From positions 1 to 64,000 of the forward strand of contig CAZBZP010000007.1 of NCBI GenBank assembly GCA_964496435.1: 64,000 nucleotides of DNA. The letters run 5' to 3'. Source of the DNA: Berkiella sp964496435. Its GTDB lineage: Bacteria > Pseudomonadota > Gammaproteobacteria > Berkiellales > Berkiellaceae. The notes under the pieces are model-generated. The model was not told the origin of the DNA, did no database searches, and saw nothing but the letters and a program-made list of their open reading frames with translations. Positions 24,803 to 32,411 of this stretch are shown in pieces; the stretch's first letter is position 1; each line of letters opens with the position of its first letter. Position numbers and translations under genes: made by a program.

Positions 24803-25438
24803 ATGCAAAACATAATTAAATTTTGCGCAGATCATCTGCGTTCATTATCTATCAATCAAGGCGTTAAACTTAAATCTGGACATGCTCATGAGATTGTAGC
24901 TGCTTTTTTTGGATACAAATCGAAAGCTGCCCTATATGCGGATACGCAATATCCAATTACCAATCTACCCCAAGCTGATGTCATCGTGTTGATTCCTTCA
25001 GCACCCATTGATAAGCGCCGAGAAAATCTTGAAGATTTCCCCTCTATTTTACCTGATAGTAATACGTTAGTAGAGGAGGTCTTTACTCGCCTAGTCTATG
25101 AGAAAGTGATTGTAGCCACGAAGATTTGGACGTCCTATGATCTTAAAAGACAAGCACTCCTTCTGGCACATGAATATCAACAGGATAATCAATTATTGAA
25201 ACTCTACCATACTCCTTCTCACGAAGAAGTAGAAGTGGAAATCACGCATGAAGGCATACGCTTTACAGTTACACCCTATCACAAAGTTGCAGGCTACCCT
25301 GTTGATGGAAGCGGAAGGAACCAAACCACAAGCCTTTTAACCACCATATGGCTAAAACGCATTGCTGGACATATTGGTTATGCTAAACCGGAAATCAATG
25401 CTCGCCCTATTCCTATGCTTGTTAAAGTGCAATCATAA
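24803..25438 (+). CDS. Island protein with glyoxalase-related-like N-terminus
   Basis: 211 residues from the ATG at 24803, with AAGGAA nine bases upstream. The N-terminal stretch (GHAHEIVAAFFGYKSKAALY) resembles the short 'H-x-ALE-x-VA-x-x-x-GYKSWAAL' segment found in glyoxalase-related and plasmid-associated proteins. The rest (LPQADVIVLIPSAPIDKRRE; EVEVEITHEGIRFTVTPYHK) is not recognised. It is co-directional with, and 10 bp upstream of, the HNH gene, so the two are probably cotranscribed. The match is by memory of a short motif and no enzymatic role is claimed. Confidence 0.5.
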   Translation: MQNIIKFCADHLRSLSINQGVKLKSGHAHEIVAAFFGYKSKAALYADTQYPITNLPQADVIVLIPSAPIDKRRENLEDFPSILPDSNTLVEEVFTRLVYEKVIVATKIWTSYDLKRQALLLAHEYQQDNQLLKLYHTPSHEEVEVEITHEGIRFTVTPYHKVAGYPVDGSGRNQTTSLLTTIWLKRIAGHIGYAKPEINARPIPMLVKVQS

Positions 25439-25448
25439 GGAAAGAGCC

Positions 25449-26573
25449 ATGAGAGAAATTAATATTCAAGACTTCAATCATGAAGTAGATTGCATCTATG
25501 ATGGTGAGCAATATTCAGTTCGGGATAATGGAGCAGTATTACGACATCCTCGTACAGGCAGGCGACCGCGCCCGACTGACAACCAATGGACTTTTGGTAA
25601 ACCAAACAGCAAGAACGGATATATGTATATTACAGATGTTCGCATTCATAGAATTGTGGCCACAGCGTTCCATGGTGAACCTCCCACCAAAGAGCATGTC
25701 GTTGACCACATTGACACGAACCGTCGAAACAACCGACCAGAAAACCTCCGATGGTTAACACGATTGGAAAATGTACTTCTCAATCCCATTACTGTGAAGC
25801 GTGTCGAATTCATCTGTGGCAGTATTGAAGCTTTTCTCGAGGATCCTTCAATATTGAGCGATTGGAAATCTGATCGCAATTTTGAATGGATGCGGACTGT
25901 TAGTCCAGAGGAAGCTAAAGCCTGCAAGGAAAGAATGCATATATGGGCCAAAAGCGATAAGAGCCCCTCTGGTGGCTCCTTGGGAGAATGGGTGTTCAAA
26001 CCTATTAAAACCCAAAATCTCTTACTAAAAAGTCAATCAATGTCTTCCGATTTAGAAAAGGTAAAGACACCTAACGAAGCTCAGAGAAAATCTATTTCAC
26101 CACTATCCTATCCCTATTCCTCCCAAATGCAGGAAGAAGAACTTATCACATTTTATATAGAAAAATTTAGGGCATTAGGTTTAGTAATATCAGACACTCC
26201 AGGTGCAGTTCAGCGCAATTGGAGAACTCCAACTGAATTTCCTTGTTGCCCACAAAATAATGAAGCAGATCCAATTTCAGCCTATGCAGATAAATTGAAG
26301 GAGGGCGTTGTATTTGCTCGCAATAAATTTTCAACATCAGTGGTTCTTGAATCTGCAATAGCTGAAAGTGGTCAATCAATATTGGTTATGAATCAACAAG
26401 CTGAAACGGAGGCTATAAAACCATGGTCGCTTGCACAAGTCACTTATGAAGATGGTTGGTATGTGCATACAAGCGTGGGGACGTTTTTTACTAAAGATGG
26501 TGCAGAAAAACAATTCTGCCTCGCACGTGGGTCAGAATGGACAGGAGGAGACACTTTTGACGAATTCTGCTGA
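25449..26573 (+). CDS. HNH endonuclease-domain protein
   Basis: 374 residues from the ATG at 25449 (AGGAAAGAG upstream). The frame extends back to 25362 inside the previous gene, but that part is a shadow. Residues about 12-105 have the phage NUMOD/HNH plan: a beta-hairpin (EQYSVRDNGAVLRHPRTGR), then IHRIVATAFHGEPP, and the HNH core VVDHIDTNRRNNRPENLRWL. The remaining 270 residues are unrecognised, with AWSLAQVTYEDGWY-type beta character towards the end. In satellites and phages HNH proteins assist packaging or act as homing or defence nucleases. Here no packaging partner is present except the TerS-like gene. Confidence 0.75.
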   Translation: MREINIQDFNHEVDCIYDGEQYSVRDNGAVLRHPRTGRRPRPTDNQWTFGKPNSKNGYMYITDVRIHRIVATAFHGEPPTKEHVVDHIDTNRRNNRPENLRWLTRLENVLLNPITVKRVEFICGSIEAFLEDPSILSDWKSDRNFEWMRTVSPEEAKACKERMHIWAKSDKSPSGGSLGEWVFKPIKTQNLLLKSQSMSSDLEKVKTPNEAQRKSISPLSYPYSSQMQEEELITFYIEKFRALGLVISDTPGAVQRNWRTPTEFPCCPQNNEADPISAYADKLKEGVVFARNKFSTSVVLESAIAESGQSILVMNQQAETEAIKPWSLAQVTYEDGWYVHTSVGTFFTKDGAEKQFCLARGSEWTGGDTFDEFC

Positions 26574-26596
26574 CCTATATCTTTAGCCATTCAATC

Positions 26597-26627
26597 GCAG
26601 GCACCTTAGTCATTCTATAGTGCCTGC
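26597..26627. terminator. Hairpin between convergent HNH and integrase genes
   Basis: GCAGGCAC (26597-26604) and GTGCCTGC (26620-26627) pair perfectly around 15 bases. It is midway between the two stop codons. A T-tract is lacking, so function is tentative. Confidence 0.45.
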
Positions 26628-26638
26628 CACAATGATCG

Positions 26639-27802
26639 CTACTTAGGTGCGCCACCCAATCCTAGGACACCAAATGTTTTGCTCACCACTGTAGATAGAC
26701 GCTTATTGTCTAGGTGGGTATATCTCATTGTGGTTTGAATACTCTTATGCCCAGCTAGTGATGCTATTTCATGTAGCTCTGCGCCTGTGTTTGCTAATGT
26801 TGAACAAAACGTATGTCGCAAGCTATGAAAAACAAGCTTTTCGCCCTTTTCATCAATAATGTCTATTTTTGCTTCTTTTAAGGCTGCAAGCCATTCAGCA
26901 CGGAAATCATAAGGACTGGTGACTCTTTTGGGGTGAGCAAAGATTAGACTATTACCAACCCCGCGGAAGCGTTTCAGCTCCTGGATAACAGCATCTGTTA
27001 AAGGAACAGTTTTGTCTGAACCATTTTTTGTATTGCTGCATTTGGCTTGTGATCGCCCCCAATCAATATCGGACCACCTTAACTTTTCAAGTTCTCCCCT
27101 TCTAGCCCCTGTAGTGATAGCCATCAGCACTAATAAATAAAATTTGTCCCATAGACTTTCTTTGGCTTTAGCAATAAATCGTTGTTGCTCATCAATGCTT
27201 AAATATCGCTTCCGGCCTTTGCCCTCAGTTTTACTCTTAATATGTCTACATGGGTTTGCTTTAAGGTGATATTTGTTTCTACCAAACTCAAACACGGATG
27301 AAAGGTTAGCTTTAAAACGATTAGTAGTTTGGGGTGATACAGGGCTTTTCCCTGTACTACCAACAGTTAACAGCTTATTGATGGCATGACGTATATGATC
27401 CTCAGAAACTTCATTGACTAGTAAATGCCCATAATTATCACACCACCACTCAAGTCGCTTTTCTATGTTTTGATCTTTCTTATCATATTGGAACATGAAT
27501 TGATCGATAAGACGGGATAGGGTCAGTTCATTACCAGCTACCTCCCCCAAGACACGAGCGAAGCTGGGTAACAATTGAACCGCTTCTTTTAAGTCAGGAT
27601 GAAGGGTTCGATAAAGCGCAGCCATATCAATTGGTAGCTTAGCTTTCTCAGCTTCTTGAATGGTATTCAACTCAGTTTCAAGACGAAGAACATAAGCATT
27701 AGCTTCGTGCTCAGTGCTAAAGGTGTGGGAAATAAGTTTGAGATTTTTTAAACGAAATTGAACGCGGATATTACCGCTCTTGAGACGGGTTTTAGTCGCC
27801 AT
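26639..27802 (-). CDS. Tyrosine-recombinase integrase of the island
   Basis: 387 residues, typical for tRNA-targeting phage-type integrases. An N-terminal arm-binding part (SGNIRVQFRLKNLKLISHTF) and a core-binding SAM-like part (WCDNYGHLLVNEVSEDHIRH) precede the catalytic domain. Catalytic residues seen are Arg in TGARRGELEKLRWSD, the HSLRHTFCSTLA box, the GH of SLAGHKSIQTT, and the nucleophile Tyr in MRYTHLD. It lies 121 bp from the tRNA-Leu 3' end and reads away from it. It should catalyse integration and, with the AlpA-like factor, excision between the two 60-bp repeats. It appears intact. Confidence 0.95.
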   Translation of the reverse strand: MATKTRLKSGNIRVQFRLKNLKLISHTFSTEHEANAYVLRLETELNTIQEAEKAKLPIDMAALYRTLHPDLKEAVQLLPSFARVLGEVAGNELTLSRLIDQFMFQYDKKDQNIEKRLEWWCDNYGHLLVNEVSEDHIRHAINKLLTVGSTGKSPVSPQTTNRFKANLSSVFEFGRNKYHLKANPCRHIKSKTEGKGRKRYLSIDEQQRFIAKAKESLWDKFYLLVLMAITTGARRGELEKLRWSDIDWGRSQAKCSNTKNGSDKTVPLTDAVIQELKRFRGVGNSLIFAHPKRVTSPYDFRAEWLAALKEAKIDIIDEKGEKLVFHSLRHTFCSTLANTGAELHEIASLAGHKSIQTTMRYTHLDNKRLSTVVSKTFGVLGLGGAPK

Positions 27803-27923
27803 TAGTTTGCCCTCGTATGAGGGGCGCTACGCTCGTACTGCGCTCGCCAGGTTAATTAGGTGCAAACATGAACTAACCTAAATCACGAGAAACTAACAAA
27901 AACACTGAAATTATCAAGATTTA

Positions 27924-28012
27924 TGGTGCCCGGGGCCAGACTCGAACTGGCACGGGGTTTAATCCCCGAGGGATTTTAAGTCCCTTGCGTCTACCGATTT
28001 CGCCACCCGGGC
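27924..28012 (-). tRNA. tRNA-Leu (UAA)
   Basis: 89 nt including encoded CCA. Minus-strand sequence begins GCCCGGGTGGCGAAATCGGT. The anticodon loop CTTAAAA gives UAA, and a long variable arm follows. Its 3' 60 bases are duplicated at 15063-15122, marking it as the island's attachment site. It is the last of a Gly-Cys-Leu tRNA cluster. Confidence 0.95.
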
Positions 28013-28072
28013 TCTACTAGTGTTAGAGTATAAGTCTGAACACTTAATTTATTTCTACATGCTATCCAGCTT

Positions 28073-28146
28073 TGGAGGCTGAGGCCGGAATCGAACCGGC
28101 GTACACGGCTTTGCAGGCCGCTACATAACCACTCTGACACCCAGCC
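28073..28146 (-). tRNA. tRNA-Cys (GCA)
   Basis: 74 nt including CCA. The minus strand begins GGCTGGGTGTCAGAGTGGTT. The anticodon loop reads CTGCAAA, anticodon GCA. It is the middle member of the Gly-Cys-Leu cluster. Confidence 0.95.
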
Positions 28147-28331
28147 AGCGCCTATACTCTTCCCACTTTGAATTTATGCTGTGTTGCCAGCACTCATTCA
28201 CCCCAGTCATGCACCAAAGCGTGCACTCCAGGGGATTCATTCGCTTGGCGTCTTGCCTAAATTCAAACTGGTTGAGTATCTTCCATTTGAACCTAACTGG
28301 TGCAAGTGTTTTAAGTAATACAACAGAATTC

Positions 28332-28406
28332 TGGAGCGGGAAACGAGGCTCGAACTCGCGACCCCAACCTTGGCAAGGTTGTGCTCTACCACTGAGCTAT
28401 TCCCGC
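28332..28406 (-). tRNA. tRNA-Gly (GCC)
   Basis: 75 nt including CCA. The minus strand begins GCGGGAATAGCTCAGTGGTA. The anticodon loop reads TTGCCAA, anticodon GCC. It is the first tRNA downstream of pgsA, as in the E. coli glyW-cysT-leuZ cluster. Confidence 0.95.
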
Positions 28407-28482
28407 ATCGCGTTAAGAGGTGGCCATTGTTAAAGATTTCGGCATCGCTGTCAAGCATCTTTTTTCGTTAGGTTGCAAAGTG

Positions 28483-29058
28483 TTACGCGTTTTCTTCCTC
28501 TAGGATAGCAGACCATGCAGCGCGTAAATAAGACCACATAGACCATAGCGTGAGATAAGCCGCTATATACATCAAGGCTATGCCAATTTTAACCCACAGC
28601 AAATCCCAATCGGCAGGATGGGCAAGTAAAATAATGATAGCGATTATTTGTAAAAAGGTTTTAACCTTACCTATGTAACTAACAGAAACTTTTGTGCGTT
28701 TTCCAATCTCCGCCATCCATTCTCGCAATGCAGAGATGGCGATTTCACGGCTCACAATAATGGCCGCAGGGATTGTTAACCAGACTTTGCCATATTCCCC
28801 TACCAAGAGGACGAGGGCCACAGCCACAATCAATTTATCGGCAACAGGATCTAAGAATGCACCAAATCGAGAAGTCTGATTTAAAAGCCTTGCCAAAAAG
28901 CCATCTAACCAATCGGTGAAACCGGCCAAACAAAATATACCGGCAGTAATTAAGCCTGCATGTTTGGTAGGTAAATAAAACGCAACAACGAAACACGGTA
29001 TCATCGCTATCCGAGCTGCTGTAAAGGCGTTGGGGATACTAAAAACGTTGCCAGACAT
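28483..29058 (-). CDS. pgsA: CDP-diacylglycerol-glycerol-3-phosphate 3-phosphatidyltransferase
   Basis: 191 residues, the usual length (E. coli 182). It makes phosphatidylglycerol phosphate, the committed step to phosphatidylglycerol and cardiolipin, in the inner membrane. The CDP-alcohol phosphotransferase signature D-G-x2-A-R-x8-G-x3-D-x3-D is seen as DWLDGFLARLLNQTSRFGAF followed by LDPVADK at about residues 45-71. Several hydrophobic membrane helices follow (LIVAVALVLLVGEYG; FLQIIAIIILLAHP). It lies in the conserved order uvrY-uvrC-pgsA-tRNA-Gly-Cys-Leu. Confidence 0.95.
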   Translation of the reverse strand: MSGNVFSIPNAFTAARIAMIPCFVVAFYLPTKHAGLITAGIFCLAGFTDWLDGFLARLLNQTSRFGAFLDPVADKLIVAVALVLLVGEYGKVWLTIPAAIIVSREIAISALREWMAEIGKRTKVSVSYIGKVKTFLQIIAIIILLAHPADWDLLWVKIGIALMYIAAYLTLWSMWSYLRAAWSAILEEENA

Positions 29059-29142
29059 TACATTCTCTTACCATGAATATAGGGTATGGGATATAGCCTC
29101 TTAATTTTGGTTTAGAGCCCGCCTCTGTTCTCCGTAGCACTT

Positions 29143-29171
29143 TCCGTCTTCGCCTAAAAGGCTAGGCCGGA
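29143..29171. repeat. REP-like dispersed palindrome, copy C
   Basis: TCCGTCTTCGCCTAA followed by a slightly altered right arm ending GGCCGGA. It matches the copy at 14946-14973. In the pgsA-uvrC gap, 36 bases to the right, lies a further 14-bp inverted repeat with one mismatch (29207-29242). Confidence 0.6.
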
Positions 29172-29287
29172 CAAGCATGCTTTGGCCTAACAACGGCGCG
29201 GCATATGATTTTGTAAGTTTCACAAGCTAAACTCACAAAATCTAATGAACACTAGCATGGCCCTTACAGTAAGGGCAACAATAAAAT

Positions 29288-31114
29288 CTAATTCCCATGA
29301 AGTTTTAGATAAATTGTTGAAGCCAACGCACTTCCAATCCCAGGCACTTTGGCAATCGCTTCCTCACTGGCAGACATTAATCCTTGCAAGCCACCAAAAT
29401 AATTGAGCAATTTCTGCCGACGCTTAGCGCCAACACCATCTATGGTTTCTAGCGAAGACGTTGTTCTGGCCTTGTTGCGCTTTTGTCTATGTCCCGTGAT
29501 GGCAAAACGGTGAGCTTCATCTCGAATTTGTTGTAGTAGATGCAAAGCAATCGAAGTGGGCGGCAGCTTAATAATCCCCTCCCCTTCTTCTTGTGATTTA
29601 GTTACATATAAGGTTTCAAGGCCCGGTTTACGCCCCTCTCCCTTGGCGATACCAATCAGCAAAACATCAAGTATTTGACATTCTAACATTGCCTTTTTAG
29701 CACGATGTAATTGCCCTTTGCCACCATCGACAATAATCACATCCGGTAACACCTTATCCTGCGCTTTTCGTTTGAGGTATCTTTTAGTTAACACTTGCTC
29801 CATGGCAGCGTAATCATCATTGGCTTTTACTTCAATGTTATAACGACGATACTCTGCTTTCATCGGGCCTGTTTGATCAAACACCACACAAGACGCGATG
29901 GTTGCTTCACCAAAGGTATGGCTAATATCAAAGCACTCTATACGATTAAAACCATTAACAATCCCTAGCACTTTCTTCAGTTCAATCCAACGCTTTTGAA
30001 CAGCGCTGCTAGCCGATGCTTTTCTTAATAGCGCTTGACTGGCATTCTCTTGGGCTAATTGTAACCACTTTAATTTTTCACCCCGTATGGGTTGATAAAT
30101 TTTCACTTGCCGTTTTGCGATATCCGACAAAGAATTTGCAATTAATTCTTCATCCTCTATTGCCTCATTAACAATGATTTCATGTGGGTAATCGAGTTTT
30201 TCTTCTTGATCTAAATAAAACTGCGTTAAAAAACCTCTTAATACTTCAGCACTTTTACTCTCGCCAGTCTGCTTAGGATAAAAAGATCGGCTATCTAAAA
30301 TTTGACCCTGGCGGATATAGAGCAATTGTAAACAAAACTGTCCTTTGTATTCAGCAAGGGCAATGACATCGGCATTACCTTTTTGCTTGTATACAATTTG
30401 TTGTTCATGAAGGTGGCGCAAACTCGTAATTTGATCGCGAAGCAATGCTGCTTGTTCAAAATCCTGATTAAGGGATGACTGCTCCATTTTGTGAATTAAA
30501 TTTTGGATGATTTGCGCTTCTTTGCCTGCTAAAAACAAAGCAACATTTTCAACATCTTGCGCGTAATCTTCAGGCGTAATATATCCCACACAAGGCGCGG
30601 TACAACGTTTAATTTGATACTGCAAACAAGGCCTTGAACGGTTGCTAAAAAATACATCATCGCATTGACGCAGCTTGAATAATTTTTGCAAATGTTGAAG
30701 TGCATCCTTGACAGCATTCGCACTCGGATAAGGGCCAAAGTAAGTGCCTTTGAGCTTACTCTTGCCTCTAAAATAGACCAAACGTGGAAAGGTATGCTTT
30801 GATAAAAATAGGTAAGGGTAGGATTTATCATCCCTAAATATGACATTGTATTTTGGTTTTAAGGACTTTATTAATGAGTTTTCAAGTAATAAAGCCTCAA
30901 TTTCACTGTTGGTAACAGTAACATCAATCGCCGCAATTTTACTGACCATTTGCTGTATGCGAGGGTCATCCTGCGTGCGAAAATAACTGGATAGTCTGGC
31001 ATGTAAATTTTTAGCTTTGCCAACATATAGCATTTTCTCGCTAGCATCGCGCATGCAGTAAACGCCCGGGCGAGAAGTGACTGATGCTAAAAATTCTGAA
31101 GCAACAAACTTCAT
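29288..31114 (-). CDS. uvrC: Excinuclease ABC subunit C
   Basis: 608 residues, full length. It makes both incisions in nucleotide excision repair with UvrAB. In order: a GIY-YIG nuclease domain (PGVYCMRDASEKMLYVGKAK; residues about 15-95), a cysteine cluster (RSRPCLQYQIKRCTAPCVGY), a UVR/UvrB-binding helix pair (DFEQAALLRDQI), an RNase H-like endonuclease domain (ECFDISHTFGEATIASCVVF; LPDVIIVDGGKGQ), and paired helix-hairpin-helices at the C-terminus (IDGVGAKRRQKLLNYFGG; VPGIGSALASTIY). It lies 25 bp downstream of the uvrY-type regulator, as in many gammaproteobacteria. Confidence 0.97.
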   Translation of the reverse strand: MKFVASEFLASVTSRPGVYCMRDASEKMLYVGKAKNLHARLSSYFRTQDDPRIQQMVSKIAAIDVTVTNSEIEALLLENSLIKSLKPKYNVIFRDDKSYPYLFLSKHTFPRLVYFRGKSKLKGTYFGPYPSANAVKDALQHLQKLFKLRQCDDVFFSNRSRPCLQYQIKRCTAPCVGYITPEDYAQDVENVALFLAGKEAQIIQNLIHKMEQSSLNQDFEQAALLRDQITSLRHLHEQQIVYKQKGNADVIALAEYKGQFCLQLLYIRQGQILDSRSFYPKQTGESKSAEVLRGFLTQFYLDQEEKLDYPHEIIVNEAIEDEELIANSLSDIAKRQVKIYQPIRGEKLKWLQLAQENASQALLRKASASSAVQKRWIELKKVLGIVNGFNRIECFDISHTFGEATIASCVVFDQTGPMKAEYRRYNIEVKANDDYAAMEQVLTKRYLKRKAQDKVLPDVIIVDGGKGQLHRAKKAMLECQILDVLLIGIAKGEGRKPGLETLYVTKSQEEGEGIIKLPPTSIALHLLQQIRDEAHRFAITGHRQKRNKARTTSSLETIDGVGAKRRQKLLNYFGGLQGLMSASEEAIAKVPGIGSALASTIYLKLHGN

Positions 31115-31139
31115 ATTCTTTCCATGAGAATATAAAAAA

Positions 31140-31811
31140 TTAACTTGCTGAGGTTTCGGTATCTAAGATGCCGTGACGAATAGCAAGGTGGGTTAATTCC
31201 ACATCACTATGTACATTAAGCTTATCAAACAAGCGATAACGGTAGCTATTCACTGTCTTAGGACTTAAACATAGCTTATCTGAGATCTCTTGCACCTTTT
31301 GACCACTGGTGATCATCAGCATCACTTGCAGTTCACGTTCAGATAAGGTTTCAAAAGGAGATACTTTTTCATCAGACAAATGTTTCAAGGCTAATTGTTG
31401 TGCTACTTCAGGGCTGATATAACGTTTGCCATGAAATACAGAATGAATTGCTTGTACCATTTCATCTAGCGCTGAGCCCTTTGTAAGGTAACCTGCTGCG
31501 CCTGCTTGCAATAATTTAGAAGGGAAAGGTTCTTCGCCACACACAGTCAGGGCGATTACTTTGATGTCTGGATCAGCTCTCAGCAGCTTTCGCGTTGCCT
31601 CAAGTCCACCGATTCCAGGCATTCTGACATCCATTAACACCACGTTAGGATGCTTTTCACGGGCGATTTTAACTGCTTCTTCGCCAGTTGATGCTTCTCC
31701 AATCACTTTGAGTCCGTTAACCCCTGAGAGAAGGCTGCGGATGCCCGCCCTTACCAACTCATGGTCATCGACTATCAGTACTGTGATCAATTTTTCATCC
31801 CCAGGTGGCAT
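31140..31811 (-). CDS. LuxR-type response regulator of the GacA/UvrY/LetA family
   Basis: 223 residues. The receiver domain has the acidic pair DDHE, the phosphoacceptor Asp in NVVLMDVRMPG at about residue 60, and the conserved Thr and Lys (VIALTVCG; YLTKGSALDEM). The C-terminal LuxR/FixJ helix-turn-helix is LSERELQVMLMITSGQKVQE, then LCLSPKTVNSYRYRLFDKL. Position directly upstream of uvrC identifies it as the UvrY/GacA/LetA ortholog, which in relatives is phosphorylated by a BarA/LetS sensor and activates small RNAs that titrate CsrA, switching replicative and transmissive states in Legionella. The sensor is not in this window. Confidence 0.92.
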   Translation of the reverse strand: MPPGDEKLITVLIVDDHELVRAGIRSLLSGVNGLKVIGEASTGEEAVKIAREKHPNVVLMDVRMPGIGGLEATRKLLRADPDIKVIALTVCGEEPFPSKLLQAGAAGYLTKGSALDEMVQAIHSVFHGKRYISPEVAQQLALKHLSDEKVSPFETLSERELQVMLMITSGQKVQEISDKLCLSPKTVNSYRYRLFDKLNVHSDVELTHLAIRHGILDTETSAS

Positions 31812-31956
31812 TTGAACAAAGTCAGGATAACTCAGGGCAAGACGCTTTACTAGAGTAAAAGTAGGCTTATTTAAGAATTTGGGTTAGTAATTCGACATGT
31901 TACAGATTAGATTTGTAGCTGGGAGTACGTCACAAGGCAGGGATTGATTTGCAAAT

Positions 31957-32040
31957 TCCACGGCATAGCCGTCCAAAAATGCTCGCGGATGCCTTCGGCA
32001 TCGCTTCGCTCTCATTTTTGTCGAACCCTAACGGGATCTC
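31957..32040. repeat. Compound palindromic repeat region
   Basis: Includes CGGCATAGCCG and a larger interrupted inverted repeat: CAAAAATG ... GATGCC TTC GGCATC ... CATTTTTG at about 31974-32020. It is intergenic and not a gene. It resembles the GGCATAGCC core of the hairpin after purB, suggesting a dispersed family. Confidence 0.5.
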
Positions 32041-32062
32041 ATCCCACTTTCATCCTAGCCAA

Positions 32063-32094
32063 TAAAAAAACACCCACTTGTGGGTGCTTTTTTA
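32063..32094. terminator. Intrinsic terminator next to tRNA-Ser
   Basis: A-tract, CACCCA, loop CTTG, TGGGTG, T-tract. It lies immediately 3' of the tRNA-Ser on the minus strand and is nearly symmetrical. Confidence 0.85.
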
Positions 32095-32095
32095 T

Positions 32096-32183
32096 TGGCG
32101 GAGAGGCAGGGATTCGAACCCTGGAAGGGTTTCCCCTTAACGGTTTTCAAGACCGCCGCAATCGACCACTCTGCCACCTCTCC
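32096..32183 (-). tRNA. tRNA-Ser (UGA)
   Basis: 88 nt including encoded CCA. The minus strand begins GGAGAGGTGGCAGAGTGGTC. The anticodon loop CTTGAAA gives UGA, with the long variable arm of class II tRNAs. It is followed at once by an intrinsic terminator. Confidence 0.95.
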
Positions 32184-32411
32184 AATTAGACTGCGCAGTC
32201 TACCCAAGCTCTACTCTTAATGCAAATGCACTAAAAATTTTTCTAAGATAATTAACTTATTTGATCGCCAATCTATCCGTTAATACCGTTTGTCTACCAA
32301 CTAAGACATTTAATCTGCTTTGAGTCGACAACCTTTCACTGGGCCGTTATTTTTTTCTGACATAAATAATCTCTTTGATTATTCACTACTGCATTCGATG
32401 AGGACTTTGTC

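Larger units (their letters stand above)
15063..27983. mobile_element. Integrated 12.9-kb island at tRNA-Leu, phage-satellite-like
   Basis: Bounded by a 60-bp perfect direct repeat of the tRNA-Leu 3' end. A tyrosine integrase lies beside the intact tRNA and points away from it, the classical arrangement of tRNA-targeting elements. The element-type genes are integrase, an AlpA/excisionase-like protein, a D5-like replication ATPase, a terminase-small-subunit-like protein and an HNH protein. Cargo at the left end is HicAB, a CoiA-like gene, two HEPN-type genes, a broken XRE regulator and a Sel1 protein. No portal, capsid, tail, lysis or large-terminase gene is present. That set matches phage-inducible chromosomal islands better than a prophage; a decayed prophage or an ordinary integrative island remains possible. 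Confidence 0.85.

Noticed and set aside
25362..25448. N-terminal extension of the HNH protein
   Set aside because: This part overlaps the previous gene in another frame; a good ribosome-binding site precedes the ATG at 25449.
15063..27983. Complete prophage
   Set aside because: No capsid, portal, tail, lysis or large-terminase gene; only integrase, TerS-like, replication and cargo genes.
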